From contig JANXRE010000174.1 in the NCBI GenBank assembly GCA_025353165.1, positions 1-43,908 on the forward strand: a DNA stretch of 43,908 nt. The letters run 5' to 3'. The stretch is from Acidobacteriota bacterium (GTDB lineage: Bacteria > Acidobacteriota > Terriglobia > Bryobacterales > Bryobacteraceae). The notes under the pieces were generated by a model, which was not told the DNA's origin, did no database searches, and saw nothing but the letters and a program-made list of their open reading frames with translations. This document shows, in pieces, positions 10,409 to 19,469 of this stretch. The translations under genes and the position numbers were made by a program. Within the stretch, counting starts at the first letter, position 1. The number at the start of each line of letters is the position of its first letter.

Positions 10409-10663
10409 TTACTTCCCGCGGCGGCGCGCGCCGTCGTCGAACGCGCGACGCAACTTTTGCTTTAGCTCTTCGGGAATCGGCGGCAGCGGATCTTCCGGCG
10501 TCAAACCGTGCGTCAGATGAATGCTCTTTTTCAGGCTCTCGACGAACTGCACACAAGGCGCGCAGGCGGCAATGTGCTTTTCGATCTCCTCGCAAGTTGC
10601 GCCGGGCAACTCGCGGTCAAGATACTCGGACAGTCTTGCAAATACGTCGGTGCAGTCCTGCAT
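10409..10663 (-). CDS. Zinc-binding anti-sigma factor
   Basis: 84-aa soluble protein with the HX3CX2C zinc anti-sigma (ZAS / zf-HC2) motif in KHIAACAPC. An N-terminal helix (FARLSEYLDREL) precedes it, and a basic C-terminus (KQKLRRAFDDGARRRGK) ends the protein. There is no membrane segment, so it would be a cytoplasmic, possibly redox-responsive anti-sigma like RsrA/ChrR-type proteins. It lies 2 bases after the ECF sigma gene, the usual arrangement for a cognate pair. Confidence 0.85.
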   Translation of the reverse strand: MQDCTDVFARLSEYLDRELPGATCEEIEKHIAACAPCVQFVESLKKSIHLTHGLTPEDPLPPIPEELKQKLRRAFDDGARRRGK

Positions 10664-10665
10664 GG

Positions 10666-11274
10666 TTATGCGATCCCCAACGCCGCCGACCGCAGAGACT
10701 GATCGAGCTTCTGCCGAAGCGCGAGGCGCGCCCGGTGCAGACGGGTTTTTACGACGTCCGTGCTGACGTCCAGCACCGACGCCGCTTCCTCGGTTGTCAG
10801 TTCCTCGACGTCGCGCAGCAGGATCACCGCGCGGTAAGTGTCGGGCAATTCCTTTATGCCCTGGCCGATGATCCGGCGGATCTCGCTGCGCTCGGCCGCG
10901 TCGTCGGGCAACCCGGACCAGTCGGCGATTTCGATGGCCCTTGCGTCGCCCTCGCCGGTGGCCTGCGGGCGCAGTTCATCGAGCGACAACTCGTGCTCCG
11001 GCGCGAACACGCTCTTCCTCCGCTTCATCAGACATTCGTTGCGGGCGATCCGAAACACCCACGCTTTCAGGTTCTGCGGTTCCCGCAATTGCTCCAGGCT
11101 GGAGAATACCTTGAGCAGCGTGTCCTGCGCCACTTCTTCCGCGTCCTCGCGCAGGCCGCACATCAGAAAGGAATATTGGAACAGCTTCCGGCGATACGAT
11201 TCTACAAACTCTTCGAATGCCGCGGGATCGCCGGACAGCAGGCGCTCGGCGATGTTCAGGTCCCCTTCAGGCAC
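10666..11274 (-). CDS. ECF-type RNA polymerase sigma factor
   Basis: 202 aa. Region 2 is FVESYRRKLFQYSFLMCGLREDAEEVAQDTLLKVF through LKAWVFRIARNECLMKRRK; region 4 is LPDTYRAVILLRDVEELTTEEAASVLDVSTDVVKTRLHRARLALR, carrying the helix-turn-helix for the -35 element. The linker contains acidic residues. It starts with GTG at 11274 inside the end of the tsaC-type gene, overlapping it by 19 bases, and is followed by its anti-sigma factor. The overlap places an alternative sigma factor inside a housekeeping operon, so its expression may follow read-through or its own internal promoter. Confidence 0.9.
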   Translation of the reverse strand: MPEGDLNIAERLLSGDPAAFEEFVESYRRKLFQYSFLMCGLREDAEEVAQDTLLKVFSSLEQLREPQNLKAWVFRIARNECLMKRRKSVFAPEHELSLDELRPQATGEGDARAIEIADWSGLPDDAAERSEIRRIIGQGIKELPDTYRAVILLRDVEELTTEEAASVLDVSTDVVKTRLHRARLALRQKLDQSLRSAALGIA

Positions 11275-11894
11275 GATGCGATTTCCTTCTCATCCACAGC
11301 CCCGGGCTTGATCATTCGCCAGTAGGGTTCGGTGATGTCGACGGTAGTCGCGCCCTCCCCGGTACAGAGTCCGCCGTCGAGCACCAGCGAGACCCGCCCG
11401 TCCATGGTCCCGAACACATCGATTCCACGGCGGCAGGTGGGCTGGCCCGAAATGTTGGCGCTGGTGGCGATGAGCGGCTGGTCGAGGAACTCGAGCAGCG
11501 CATTTGCGAAATTCGATTTCGATTGCCGCATCGCGAGCCGCCCGGTGTTGCCGGTCACCTTGAGCGGCACGCGGGCCGAGGCCGGAACGATCAGGGTAAG
11601 AGGCCCGGGCCAGAAGTGACGCGCCAGGAGGTAAAAACGCGAGTTCATTTCGGCCGCTAGTTCCTCGGCCATCAGGATGTCCCGCACCAGAAGAGGCAGC
11701 GAGCGCTGCGTCTCGCGTCCCTTGGCCACAAACACCTGGCTGACCGCGTGGAGATTGAACGGATCGGCCACCAGCGTGTACAGCGCCTCGGTGGGAATCG
11801 CGATCACCTCTCCTCGCCGGACCGCCGCCGCCGCCCGCTCGATGGCGTCCGTGGAAGGATGCTCGATATCTATTTCGATGAGATCCGTTGCCAT
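11256..11894 (-). CDS. L-threonylcarbamoyladenylate synthase (Sua5/YciO/YrdC family)
   Basis: 212 aa, single YrdC domain with no Sua5 C-terminal extension, so TsaC-like in size. It makes threonylcarbamoyl-AMP from threonine, bicarbonate and ATP for the t6A37 tRNA modification. Visible motifs are GEVIAIPTEALYTL (usual PTDTVYGL), KGRETQRSLPLLV (the KXR substrate loop), FWPGPLTLIV and the SANISG loop. The first motif departs from consensus, so the specificity of an uncharacterised YciO/YrdC homologue is not excluded. The start codon shares one base with the upstream stop (TAATG). Confidence 0.85.
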   Translation of the reverse strand: MATDLIEIDIEHPSTDAIERAAAAVRRGEVIAIPTEALYTLVADPFNLHAVSQVFVAKGRETQRSLPLLVRDILMAEELAAEMNSRFYLLARHFWPGPLTLIVPASARVPLKVTGNTGRLAMRQSKSNFANALLEFLDQPLIATSANISGQPTCRRGIDVFGTMDGRVSLVLDGGLCTGEGATTVDITEPYWRMIKPGAVDEKEIASCLKGT

Positions 11895-13783
11895 TATTTC
11901 GCCACCGCTTCCGCCCGCAGGTCGCCGAGCGCCTGGGCCACCTCGATCGCCATGGCGTACCTTCCAAAGGGCGCGCTCAACTGCACGCCGTCGACCATAG
12001 TCCGCACGCGCGCTACCATCTCTTGCGCGATGGCTACTCCTTCCGCGCGTGCCTTTTCGGCGCTGTCCGCGTGGCGCATGCGCTCCATGAAATAATCCGG
12101 AACCGGAACCCGTAGCTCATTCACCATGAACTCGGCGTTCCGATAACTGGTAAGCGGCCAGATGCCGCAGATCAGGGGTATCTTGTTCCGTTCTGTTCGT
12201 TTCAGAAATTCCTCGAGCAGCGCCAGATCGAAGACCGGTTGAGTGACGACAAACTCGGCGCCGGCTTGCACCTTCCATTCGTAGCGCCGGATTTCTTCGT
12301 CCATGTTGAGGGCTCCCGGGTTGGCGCCCACGCCGAGAAGCAGCGCCGTTTGCGAACCGATGGCATTGCCGCCAATGTCGAGACCCTGATTCAGGTTGTT
12401 GACGATGTTGGTCAGTCCGATGGCGTCCACGTCGAACACGGCCGTGGCGTCGGGATAGGTGCCCATGCGGGGCGGGTCGCCGGTGATGCAGATCAGATTG
12501 CGTACGCCCACCGCGTGAGCGCCGAGCAACTCGGACTGGATGCCGAGGATGTTCCTGTCCCGGCAGCAGAAGTGCAGAACCGTTTCGATGCCGGCCTGAT
12601 TCTGAATCAACTGGCAGGCGACCTGGGCGCTGAGACGCGCGCTGGCTCGCGGACCGTCCGGAACGTTGATGCAGTCGATGCCCGCGTCGGCGCACGCCTG
12701 AGCGCCTTCGATTTCCTTGGATGCATCGACGCCGCGCGGCGGCAGGATTTCGATGAAGGTGGCGAACTTGCCGGCCGCGAGTTTGGCTCCCAACTTCGAC
12801 TTCTTCGCGACCGGCACCTTGACGAGCGCATGAGCCGAATTCGGCTTGGGCGTCTCGACGACGATGGCGGACGCTTCGTTCAGCGGATGCAGCGACCGCG
12901 CTTCCGACCGCACCAGCTTGATGTGCTCAGGTGTCGTGCCGCAGCAGCCGCCGAAGATCTTCACGCCGGCCGACAGGAATCGCCGCGCGTACTGTGCCAT
13001 GTACTCGGGCGAGCAGAGATAGATGTTGCGGCCTTCGATCCACGACGGGTGTCCGGCGTTCGGCATGGCGCTGAGCGGCTTGTTCGTGAACGGCTTCATT
13101 CGCTCGATGGTCTCGAGCGTGTTCTTCGGCCCCGTGGAGCAGTTCAGGCCGATGACGTCGGCGGGCCATTCGTTCAACTGCCTGGTGAACGTTTCCGTAT
13201 CCGTGCCGTCGCGGAGTGAGCCATCGTCGTTGATCGTCACCTGGGCGATGATAACCGGGTCGTTGCCGGCCACGTCGCGGACGGCGTGGATGGCCTCGCG
13301 GATCTCATGCAGGTCGTAGAACGTCTCGAGGATGAACAGATCGACGCCCGCTTCGTATAACGCCAGCGCCTGCTCGCGGAAGATAGCGCGCGCTTCCGCA
13401 AACGAGGTCGGGCCGATCGGTTCAATGCGCACTCCCAGCGGGCCGATGGCGCCGGCCACAAACGCGCTGTCCCCAGCCGCTTCGCGCGCCAAACGGACTC
13501 CGGCGCGGTTGATCGCCTCCAGCTTCTCCGCGATGCCGAAGGCGGACAGACGCGCGCGATTTGCCCCGAAGGTGTTGGTCTCCAGAATCTCCGCGCCGGC
13601 TTTGACGTAATCCTGGTGAATCTGTTTTACGGTCGAGGCCGCCGAGAGATTCAGCTCATCATAGCTGCGGTTGATGAAAACGCCTTTGGCGTAGAGCATG
13701 GTGCCCATCGCGCCGTCAGCCACGAACACTCGTCCGGGCAAAAGGTTCCGAAACTCCGCGGCTTTATTGGGAAGGGCGCTCAT
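11894..13783 (-). CDS. Bifunctional homocysteine S-methyltransferase / methylenetetrahydrofolate reductase
   Basis: 629 aa. Residues 1 to about 300 are a homocysteine S-methyltransferase TIM barrel (VFVADGAMGTMLY at the start) with zinc ligands in GLNCSTGP and GGCCGTTPEH. Residues about 330-629 are a MetF-type reductase barrel (FIEILPPRG, ICITGDPP, GVGANPGAL, FVVTQPVFD, PLICGIWPLTSYRNAEFM). The fusion joins production of 5-methyl-THF to methylation of homocysteine; whether the methyl donor is methyl-THF or S-methylmethionine is not visible. No cobalamin-binding domain is present. Start ATG 13783 is chosen because MSALPNKAAEFRNLL leads directly into the family N-terminus; the longer frame to 13867 overlaps mutM. 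Confidence 0.9.
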   Translation of the reverse strand: MSALPNKAAEFRNLLPGRVFVADGAMGTMLYAKGVFINRSYDELNLSAASTVKQIHQDYVKAGAEILETNTFGANRARLSAFGIAEKLEAINRAGVRLAREAAGDSAFVAGAIGPLGVRIEPIGPTSFAEARAIFREQALALYEAGVDLFILETFYDLHEIREAIHAVRDVAGNDPVIIAQVTINDDGSLRDGTDTETFTRQLNEWPADVIGLNCSTGPKNTLETIERMKPFTNKPLSAMPNAGHPSWIEGRNIYLCSPEYMAQYARRFLSAGVKIFGGCCGTTPEHIKLVRSEARSLHPLNEASAIVVETPKPNSAHALVKVPVAKKSKLGAKLAAGKFATFIEILPPRGVDASKEIEGAQACADAGIDCINVPDGPRASARLSAQVACQLIQNQAGIETVLHFCCRDRNILGIQSELLGAHAVGVRNLICITGDPPRMGTYPDATAVFDVDAIGLTNIVNNLNQGLDIGGNAIGSQTALLLGVGANPGALNMDEEIRRYEWKVQAGAEFVVTQPVFDLALLEEFLKRTERNKIPLICGIWPLTSYRNAEFMVNELRVPVPDYFMERMRHADSAEKARAEGVAIAQEMVARVRTMVDGVQLSAPFGRYAMAIEVAQALGDLRAEAVAK

Positions 13784-13785
13784 GG

Positions 13786-14595
13786 CTATCTCTGGCAGCC
13801 GGGACAAAAGTAGGTCGATCGTCCGCCTTGCGGAATGCGGCGGATCCGGCGGCCGCATATCCCGCAATTTTCGCCCTCGCGATCATAAACGGCCAGGGGA
13901 AAGGACTCCGCTTCCGAGAAGCGGCCCGGGGACATATACGCAATACTTGCCGATTGTACCGCAGTCCGAAGAACCCGAACAATTTCCGCGTGCAGGCGGC
14001 GCAGGCGGGCGGCCCGGATGCGATTCGCGGGGAGGCGGGGATCGATGCCGGCGTGGAACAGAGCCTCCGCGGCGTAGATGTTGCCGAGGCCCGCAATAAT
14101 TGTCTGATCCATGAGCAGCAACTTCACCGGCTTGTGCGATTTGCGGGCCGCGTCGATCAGCGTTTCCGGGCGAAACGCCTTGGACAGGGGTTCGATCCCG
14201 AGGTGGCCGAGAACATTCTCGATCTCGGGTGTTGGATAGGCGTGAATCTTGCCCAGCGCGCGCGAGTCGTCGAAAATCAGCGCGCGGCCGTCCGACAGCT
14301 CGAACCATGCTCGCGCTGTCACAGGGCGGAAACGCACGTCGGGGATGACGTAAAGGTCGCCAGTCATTCTCAGGTGAACGCGAAGCGTGGAACCGCCGGT
14401 GAGATCGATGAGGATGTTCTTGCCGCGGCGGCGGACTGCCCGCAACCGCGCGCCGTCCGTTGCGCGGGCGATGTCGTCCGGGGTTTGCGGGCTGGCGACG
14501 CTCGGGCGCTGTGCTTGGAAGGCGGCAATCTCAGCGCCCAGCGCTTGTTTTCGAAGCCTGCGGCAGACGGCTTCCACCTCGGGGAGTTCGGGCAA
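13786..14595 (-). CDS. mutM: Formamidopyrimidine-DNA glycosylase
   Basis: 269-aa base-excision repair enzyme that removes 8-oxoguanine and formamidopyrimidines and cleaves the abasic site. The start MPELPEVEAVCRRL supplies the catalytic Pro2 and Glu3 after Met removal. RRRGKNILIDL carries the conserved lysine, GLGNIYAAEALFHAGIDP is the H2TH region, and the C-terminus is a four-cysteine zinc finger (CGICGRR ... YFCPGC). Length is normal. It is the first gene of the operon and stops 2 bases before the next start. Confidence 0.95.
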   Translation of the reverse strand: MPELPEVEAVCRRLRKQALGAEIAAFQAQRPSVASPQTPDDIARATDGARLRAVRRRGKNILIDLTGGSTLRVHLRMTGDLYVIPDVRFRPVTARAWFELSDGRALIFDDSRALGKIHAYPTPEIENVLGHLGIEPLSKAFRPETLIDAARKSHKPVKLLLMDQTIIAGLGNIYAAEALFHAGIDPRLPANRIRAARLRRLHAEIVRVLRTAVQSASIAYMSPGRFSEAESFPLAVYDREGENCGICGRRIRRIPQGGRSTYFCPGCQR

Positions 14596-14623
14596 GCTGC
14601 TAGTTTAACGCAGGTCCGTTTTG

Positions 14624-14680
14624 CGTGGCGCACGCACTCGTGCGTGCCGCGTCGCCACTCTTGGCGGCGCCTGTCTTCGG
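14624..14680 (+). repeat. Dispersed double-hairpin repeat, copy 1
   Basis: First of three near-identical elements (others at 24362 and 28540). Each holds two adjacent stem-loops. Stem one pairs GCACGCA with TGCGTGC around a CTCG loop. Stem two pairs TCGCCA with TGGCGR around a CTCT loop. In all three copies both loops read CTCN and only the last loop base varies. The trailing CTGTCTTCG is shared with copy 3. It lies between the 3' end of the rhamnosidase gene and the 5' end of mutM. Confidence 0.85.
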
Positions 14681-14705
14681 AGTTGTATCGCCCAACAAGC
14701 GGTGG

Positions 14706-17084
14706 CTAGAACTCGACGACGTTTCTGCCGGGCGTGAGATCCTTTGTCTTCCCGTGCCATTCGAACAGGCCTGGCGTGGCGTCCGGCAGATCGATCTCCG
14801 CGCGGATACCTTCCGCTCCCCGGCGCGAAAGGCGAACCTGAATGGCGCCATTCGGATGCGGCACGGAGCCGGACACCTGCTGAAGTTTGCCCAGGAACGG
14901 CCGGATCGACACGCGCTTGAATCCCGGCGCGGCGGAATCGACGCCGAGCACGGTGCGGAACAGCTCGAAGTTCGGCGACGCGCTCCACCCGTGGCAGTCG
15001 GAACGCGCCGGCTCGGGGTTTTCCGCCCAAGTGGTCAAGCCGAGCCGCATCATGCCGCGCCACGGGTCGAGCATCGACAGGTAACGGTCGCCATCGCCCG
15101 CCATGTTCAGCGCGCTGTGCAGGTAATGACGGAAGTAAAACGTGGGTTGCTCAATCGATCGGTCCTCGATCGCACGGCGCAGCAGCGCCCGCGCGTCGTC
15201 GCCCTTCACCAATCCCGCGAGGATCGCCAGCGTGTTCGCGTGTTCCGACCACTTGCTGTGATCCGTGTTGTCGGCGTACAGCTCGCGGGATTTGTCCCAG
15301 TAACGCGCCTGGATTGCCGGCGCCAGTTGTCCGGCGCGCTCGCGGTCGGCGGAGGCCAGCGCCTTGGAGCCCAGCGCGTCCTCCAATTCCGCCGCCCACT
15401 GATAACCGAGCAGCAGTTGCAAGTCGATCACACTGGATTCCGAGCCGTCTGCATCGCGCGGAGGCACGCCGTCCGGCCAAGCCGGCACCCAATCCCCAAA
15501 GTTCCACCACGGAACCTTGCCGAGCGTGCCGTCCGGCTTCTGATACCGGCTGAAAAACGTGACCACTTGCCGGATACCCGGCAACATCTCGCGGATGAAG
15601 CGCGGGTCGTCGCGATACATCCAGTGGTCGTGGACCATCCCGATCCACCACAGCGAGAACGGCGGAATGTATTGCTGCATGCGCGACGGCGCGCGGCTGT
15701 ACGTCGCGCCTTCCGCCGTGCGCGAGTCGTTTAGCTGCGAGATGGCGTTGCGCATCAAACGGTCGTCGCCGGTCATGTACAGCGAGACCAGCGCCTGAAT
15801 CCTGGTGTCGCCGGCGTATTGGAGCTGCTCGTAATACGGACAGTCCATGTAGGTTTCATGGGCGCAAAGCCGCGCGGTTCGCCAGCCGATGTCGAGCATC
15901 TTGTCGATCTCCGGTTCGCCCGTCGCAAGCCGCGCGCGCCGCTCGAAAGGATAGCCGCTAAACACGCCGCGCAGGTCGTCGATAGTGACCGGCGCATCGG
16001 CGGTTTCCACGGTGAACTCGAGATAGCGCCAGGTCCGCCACCACAGCGGCCGGAACGTCCGGTGATTCCCGCCGTCGGCGACGAACACGTCCTTGTAACC
16101 CACAAAGCGCTTCCCGGCGACGTCGTTGCGATTGCCTTTGCGGAATCCGCCCGAATAGTTGCCCGCTTCGACCAGCGCCTCGGCATAGCCGAGCGAAAGC
16201 GTGGCGCCTTTGCCGCCGCTCACCTCGAGTTCCGTGTGTCCCGTGGTGAGGTAGGACTGATCGAGCAGCAACCGGGCCGTTGTGTGTGCCGGAACGGTGA
16301 ACGCCGCCGGTTTTGCAGGCCAGCCCGCCGGCGCCTGCACACCCGTCGATTCGCGCACGGCGACGATTCGTTCAGGCGTTTCCTCCATCGCGGGCACCGA
16401 GCGCGGCACCAGCATCCACCGGTTCGGACCGTCGGAGGAATCGCGCGGCGAGCCGTTGGAGAGCGGGACCGCCTTAGACCAGTGCGCGTCGTCGAAGCCG
16501 GGCTGCTCCCATCCCCACGGGTATTTGGCCGCGTCGATATGCTCGCCCGGTCCGGCTACGAAATAGCCGCGCACATCGCCGTGCGAAATGGGCAGCGGAG
16601 AGTACGATTCATCGCCGACGCATTGCCACGACTCGCCGCTGTCGGCGATTCGCTCGGCGGATGTATCGCCTTGCAGCAGGAATCCCGTCTGCCAGGTCAA
16701 CTGGGCCTCGGGGGCGTACGGGCCGAAATTCCAGACGACGGCGGCGATGGTGTTCTGGCCGGGCTTCAACATCGGCGCGATATCCACGGTTTCAAATCGC
16801 CAGTGGTACAGATCGCCGCGCGCGGGTCCATTTACGCCGCGCTGGCCGTTGACGAACAACTGATATCGATTGTCGGCAGTGACATGAACGACAAAGTGCG
16901 CGGGCTTCGCTGGCAGATCAAAACTCTTGCGGAAGTGGTACACGCCATAATCGAACGGCGGAGCGCCGGGAACCGTGATCCACCGTGCGCTCCAGGGCTT
17001 TGTCAACAGATCGGGGTGTATCGCCGGCGGCTCGGCGGCCGTCGCGGCCAGACTAAAGAGAATGAGGAAGTGCGATGGTGCCAT
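14706..17084 (-). CDS. Secreted alpha-L-rhamnosidase (GH78)
   Basis: 792 aa with an N-terminal signal peptide ([15 protein letters not shown]), so exported. An N-terminal beta domain ([29 protein letters not shown]) is followed by further beta modules and an (alpha/alpha)6 barrel from about residue 380. The barrel carries the family hallmark around [20 protein letters not shown], where the conserved Asp and Glu act in inverting hydrolysis of terminal rhamnose, then [11 protein letters not shown] and a C-terminal beta domain. The length fits GH78 enzymes (about 750-950 aa). The gene stands alone; the substrate could be plant polysaccharide or glycoside. Confidence 0.9.
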   Translation of the reverse strand: MAPSHFLILFSLAATAAEPPAIHPDLLTKPWSARWITVPGAPPFDYGVYHFRKSFDLPAKPAHFVVHVTADNRYQLFVNGQRGVNGPARGDLYHWRFETVDIAPMLKPGQNTIAAVVWNFGPYAPEAQLTWQTGFLLQGDTSAERIADSGESWQCVGDESYSPLPISHGDVRGYFVAGPGEHIDAAKYPWGWEQPGFDDAHWSKAVPLSNGSPRDSSDGPNRWMLVPRSVPAMEETPERIVAVRESTGVQAPAGWPAKPAAFTVPAHTTARLLLDQSYLTTGHTELEVSGGKGATLSLGYAEALVEAGNYSGGFRKGNRNDVAGKRFVGYKDVFVADGGNHRTFRPLWWRTWRYLEFTVETADAPVTIDDLRGVFSGYPFERRARLATGEPEIDKMLDIGWRTARLCAHETYMDCPYYEQLQYAGDTRIQALVSLYMTGDDRLMRNAISQLNDSRTAEGATYSRAPSRMQQYIPPFSLWWIGMVHDHWMYRDDPRFIREMLPGIRQVVTFFSRYQKPDGTLGKVPWWNFGDWVPAWPDGVPPRDADGSESSVIDLQLLLGYQWAAELEDALGSKALASADRERAGQLAPAIQARYWDKSRELYADNTDHSKWSEHANTLAILAGLVKGDDARALLRRAIEDRSIEQPTFYFRHYLHSALNMAGDGDRYLSMLDPWRGMMRLGLTTWAENPEPARSDCHGWSASPNFELFRTVLGVDSAAPGFKRVSIRPFLGKLQQVSGSVPHPNGAIQVRLSRRGAEGIRAEIDLPDATPGLFEWHGKTKDLTPGRNVVEF

Positions 17085-17110
17085 AGGACACGACCATCAT
17101 ATTGAAATTG

Positions 17111-17971
17111 TCAGTTTGATTTCGGCAGGAAGAGCCGCTCGACGGTCGCTTCCGGAATCGACACGGACATCCGAACGGTGGCGCCGTCCACCGTGACCCG
17201 GAGCGACCCAGCCAGCGAGACTCGGGGACCCGGACCCTGGTTCACCTGAACCAGCCCCGCAATAAAGCGCACGACGTCGCGAAGAGCGTTCGCATCTTTT
17301 TCGGACGGCGCGACCGCCTGGCCGGCGATCCGCACCCCGTCCGCTTCGAACTTCAAGCCGCCGCTGGCCTGCAGGACTCTCGACAGCAGACTGCCACGGA
17401 CCGCCGCTCCTAGACGTTCGTCCTCAATTCTGCCGGCGAAGTATTCCGCCACCGGTCCCATGGACAGAAACCAGGCGTCGTGGGCTTCGCTCAGTTCGCG
17501 TATCTTCGCGCTTCGGGCGGCGTTTTCAGGCGCAGTCGATGCGAGCCGGTCGATGGCCGCGCGGATGGATTCGGGGTCTCCGGCCAGGGCTGTCGTTGAG
17601 TCGGGAAATGCGATGGCATTATTCTCTTTTGAGATGATCGGCACGCCGCGGTAGGGACTCACCCTCGCGCCGCGGGCTATCGCGGCTTCCGCGCACTGTG
17701 CCGGGTGGAACGCGCCTTGCGCGATCGTCAGGGATTTCTCGTGATCGCCCTCGCCGGAGGTGGCTTTCAAAACGACCGTGACAGCCCGATGCGGAAAGTC
17801 GTCGTCTTCGGGCTCCATCTGCGAAAGGACATATTGTCCGAACGAAGTCCCGACGCTTCGGGTCACCCGAATGCCCGAGAGGAACGTGGCGTCAGGCGGG
17901 ATCAGGCGAAAGACTGGGTCGGCCCCGGCACAAGTTAGAAGCGCGGCGAAGAATAGTACGGCAGTTCGCAA
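17111..17971 (-). CDS. Secreted protein of unknown function
   Basis: 286 aa with signal peptide TAVLFFAALLTCAGADP. No family was recognised. The domain after it contains LIPPDATFLSGIRV and FGQYVLSQME, then repeated alpha/beta segments with SPYRGVPIISKENNAIAFPDSTTALAGDPESIRAAIDRL. This resembles the pattern of bacterial proteins that score a gene product against a threshold region (DUF3352-like), but the similarity is loose. It is 26 bases upstream of the rhamnosidase start on the same strand, so the two may be co-transcribed. Confidence 0.6.
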   Translation of the reverse strand: MRTAVLFFAALLTCAGADPVFRLIPPDATFLSGIRVTRSVGTSFGQYVLSQMEPEDDDFPHRAVTVVLKATSGEGDHEKSLTIAQGAFHPAQCAEAAIARGARVSPYRGVPIISKENNAIAFPDSTTALAGDPESIRAAIDRLASTAPENAARSAKIRELSEAHDAWFLSMGPVAEYFAGRIEDERLGAAVRGSLLSRVLQASGGLKFEADGVRIAGQAVAPSEKDANALRDVVRFIAGLVQVNQGPGPRVSLAGSLRVTVDGATVRMSVSIPEATVERLFLPKSN

Positions 17972-18018
17972 AGGCCCCCCACCTCTATTCTAGGGCTCCC
18001 AGGCGTGGGAGAAACCGA

Positions 18019-18198
18019 TTATCCGCAAAACGAGTGAGAAACGGAACGGATGGGCGCGTTATCCAACCGCCATTGCCGGTGCATGAGATCGTCCTGTTCC
18101 GAATCGACCCCGGGTTTCGTCAGTGACGGTTTAGGCAGCGCTACAGCCGGTCTCCTGAGGCCCGCCAATTTCAGCTTTTGCCGGCTCTTCTTGTTCAC
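18019..18198 (-). CDS. Possible small basic protein, 59 aa
   Basis: A GTG-started frame in an otherwise gene-free 367-base gap (17972-18338). A good Shine-Dalgarno (AGAGGTGA) sits just upstream at a suitable spacing. The product begins with a Lys/Arg-rich stretch (NKKSRQKLKLAGLRRP), has a Pro/Lys-rich middle (ALPKPSLTKPG), then an acidic patch, and ends Phe-Cys-Gly. There is no signal peptide or recognised family. The basic front plus a Cys-Gly end could fit a modified-peptide precursor, but no maturation enzyme is adjacent. It could also be chance. Confidence 0.35.
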   Translation of the reverse strand: MNKKSRQKLKLAGLRRPAVALPKPSLTKPGVDSEQDDLMHRQWRLDNAPIRSVSHSFCG

Positions 18199-18338
18199 AG
18201 GATCACCTCTGGCGATTTATGAGCAATCGTAAGGCCGTAGCCTGATCCACTCTGATCGCGGATGCCGGAGGCCACTTCTAGAAAACCAACGGGGCAATTT
18301 GCGCAATACCTGCGGGACTTTGCCCACCGTAACTTGGA

Positions 18339-19445
18339 TTACGGAATCGGCAACTGCTCGACCACCTGCACGCCGAACCCCTCGAGTCCGCCGATCCGCC
18401 GCGGGTGGTTCGTCAGCAGCCGGATGCGCTTGAGTCCGAGATCGGCCAGGATCTGCGCGCCGATGCCGATCTCCTGCTGAACGTAGGGGGAATCCGACGC
18501 CGCGAAGCTGGGGCCGCGCCCGTGATTCGCGATTTTTCCGTCTTTGACCCGGACGCCCGGACCGGTCTGGTGGAGGTAAACGAGTACGCCTTGCCCCTCC
18601 TCGGCAATCCGGTGCAAGGCTCCCCGGAGCGTGGCCTGGCAGTCGCACTGGCTGGCGCCGAAGACATCGCCCAGCACGCAGTGAGAATGCATTCGAACCA
18701 AAGCGCCGCTCCCGGCCGGCTCGCCGCGCACCAGCGCCAGATGCATCTCGGGTCCGATGCGGCTGGCATATTGGATCACGCGAAAATCGCCGAACCCGGT
18801 GGCGATGCAGCCCTCGGCCCGGCGCTCGATGAAGCGTTCGTGCTGGAGACGGTAGCGGATGAGGTCCGCCACCGAGATCATCTTCAGCCCGTGCTGCGCA
18901 CAGAACTCTTGGAGCTGCGGAACCCGGGCCATGGAGCCGTCGGCGTTCATGACTTCGCAGATGACGCCTCCCGGCCGCAGCCCCGCCAGGCGCGCAAGAT
19001 CCACGGCCGCTTCGGTCTGCCCGGCGCGCACCAGCACGCCGCCGTCGCGCGCGCGAAGCGGAAACACGTGTCCCGGTCGCGCGAGGTCGCTGGCGCGCGA
19101 CTCGGAGGCGATCGCCACCTGGATGGTCCGCGCCCGGTCGAAGGCGGAAATGCCCGTGGTTACGCCCTCCCGCGCCTCGATCGATTCACAGAACGCCGTC
19201 CCGAATCGCGACGAATTGGTGCGCGTCATGGGGCCGAGACCAAGGCGGTCGCAGAGATCGGAAGCCAGCGGAAGGCAGATCAATCCACGGCCGTGGGTGG
19301 CCATGAAGTTGACGATCTCCGGCGTGATTTTTTCGGCCGCGACCGTGAGATCGCCTTCGTTTTCGCGATCCTCGTCGTCCACGACGACGAGCATGCGGCC
19401 GGCCCGGAAGTCGTCCAGAGCCTCCGGAATCGAAACGAATGGCAT
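18339..19445 (-). CDS. ribBA: DHBP synthase with degenerate GTP cyclohydrolase II domain (RibBA-like)
   Basis: 368 aa, cytoplasmic, riboflavin pathway. Residues 1-205 are 3,4-dihydroxy-2-butanone-4-phosphate synthase with [20 protein letters not shown] and TEAAVDL intact, so that step should work. Residues about 210-368 have the cyclohydrolase II fold. The zinc cysteines remain (Cys256, Cys267, Cys269), but the GTP-binding EGR is Thr294-Gly295-Pro296. By alignment to the usual PDLREYGIGAQ motif, the proton-acceptor Asp is Val322 and the nucleophile Arg is Gln324; the preceding segment is also about six residues short. The second activity is therefore doubtful, as in RibBX-type variants. It is preceded by the isomerase gene (24-base gap) on the same strand. 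Confidence 0.85.
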   Translation of the reverse strand: MPFVSIPEALDDFRAGRMLVVVDDEDRENEGDLTVAAEKITPEIVNFMATHGRGLICLPLASDLCDRLGLGPMTRTNSSRFGTAFCESIEAREGVTTGISAFDRARTIQVAIASESRASDLARPGHVFPLRARDGGVLVRAGQTEAAVDLARLAGLRPGGVICEVMNADGSMARVPQLQEFCAQHGLKMISVADLIRYRLQHERFIERRAEGCIATGFGDFRVIQYASRIGPEMHLALVRGEPAGSGALVRMHSHCVLGDVFGASQCDCQATLRGALHRIAEEGQGVLVYLHQTGPGVRVKDGKIANHGRGPSFAASDSPYVQQEIGIGAQILADLGLKRIRLLTNHPRRIGGLEGFGVQVVEQLPIP

Positions 19446-19469
19446 AAGGGAGCTATCTTCAGAATAGCG

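Noticed and set aside
12239-13219. A 326-codon plus-strand frame
   Set aside because: Antisense to the homocysteine methyltransferase/reductase gene and without any motif; a codon-composition shadow.
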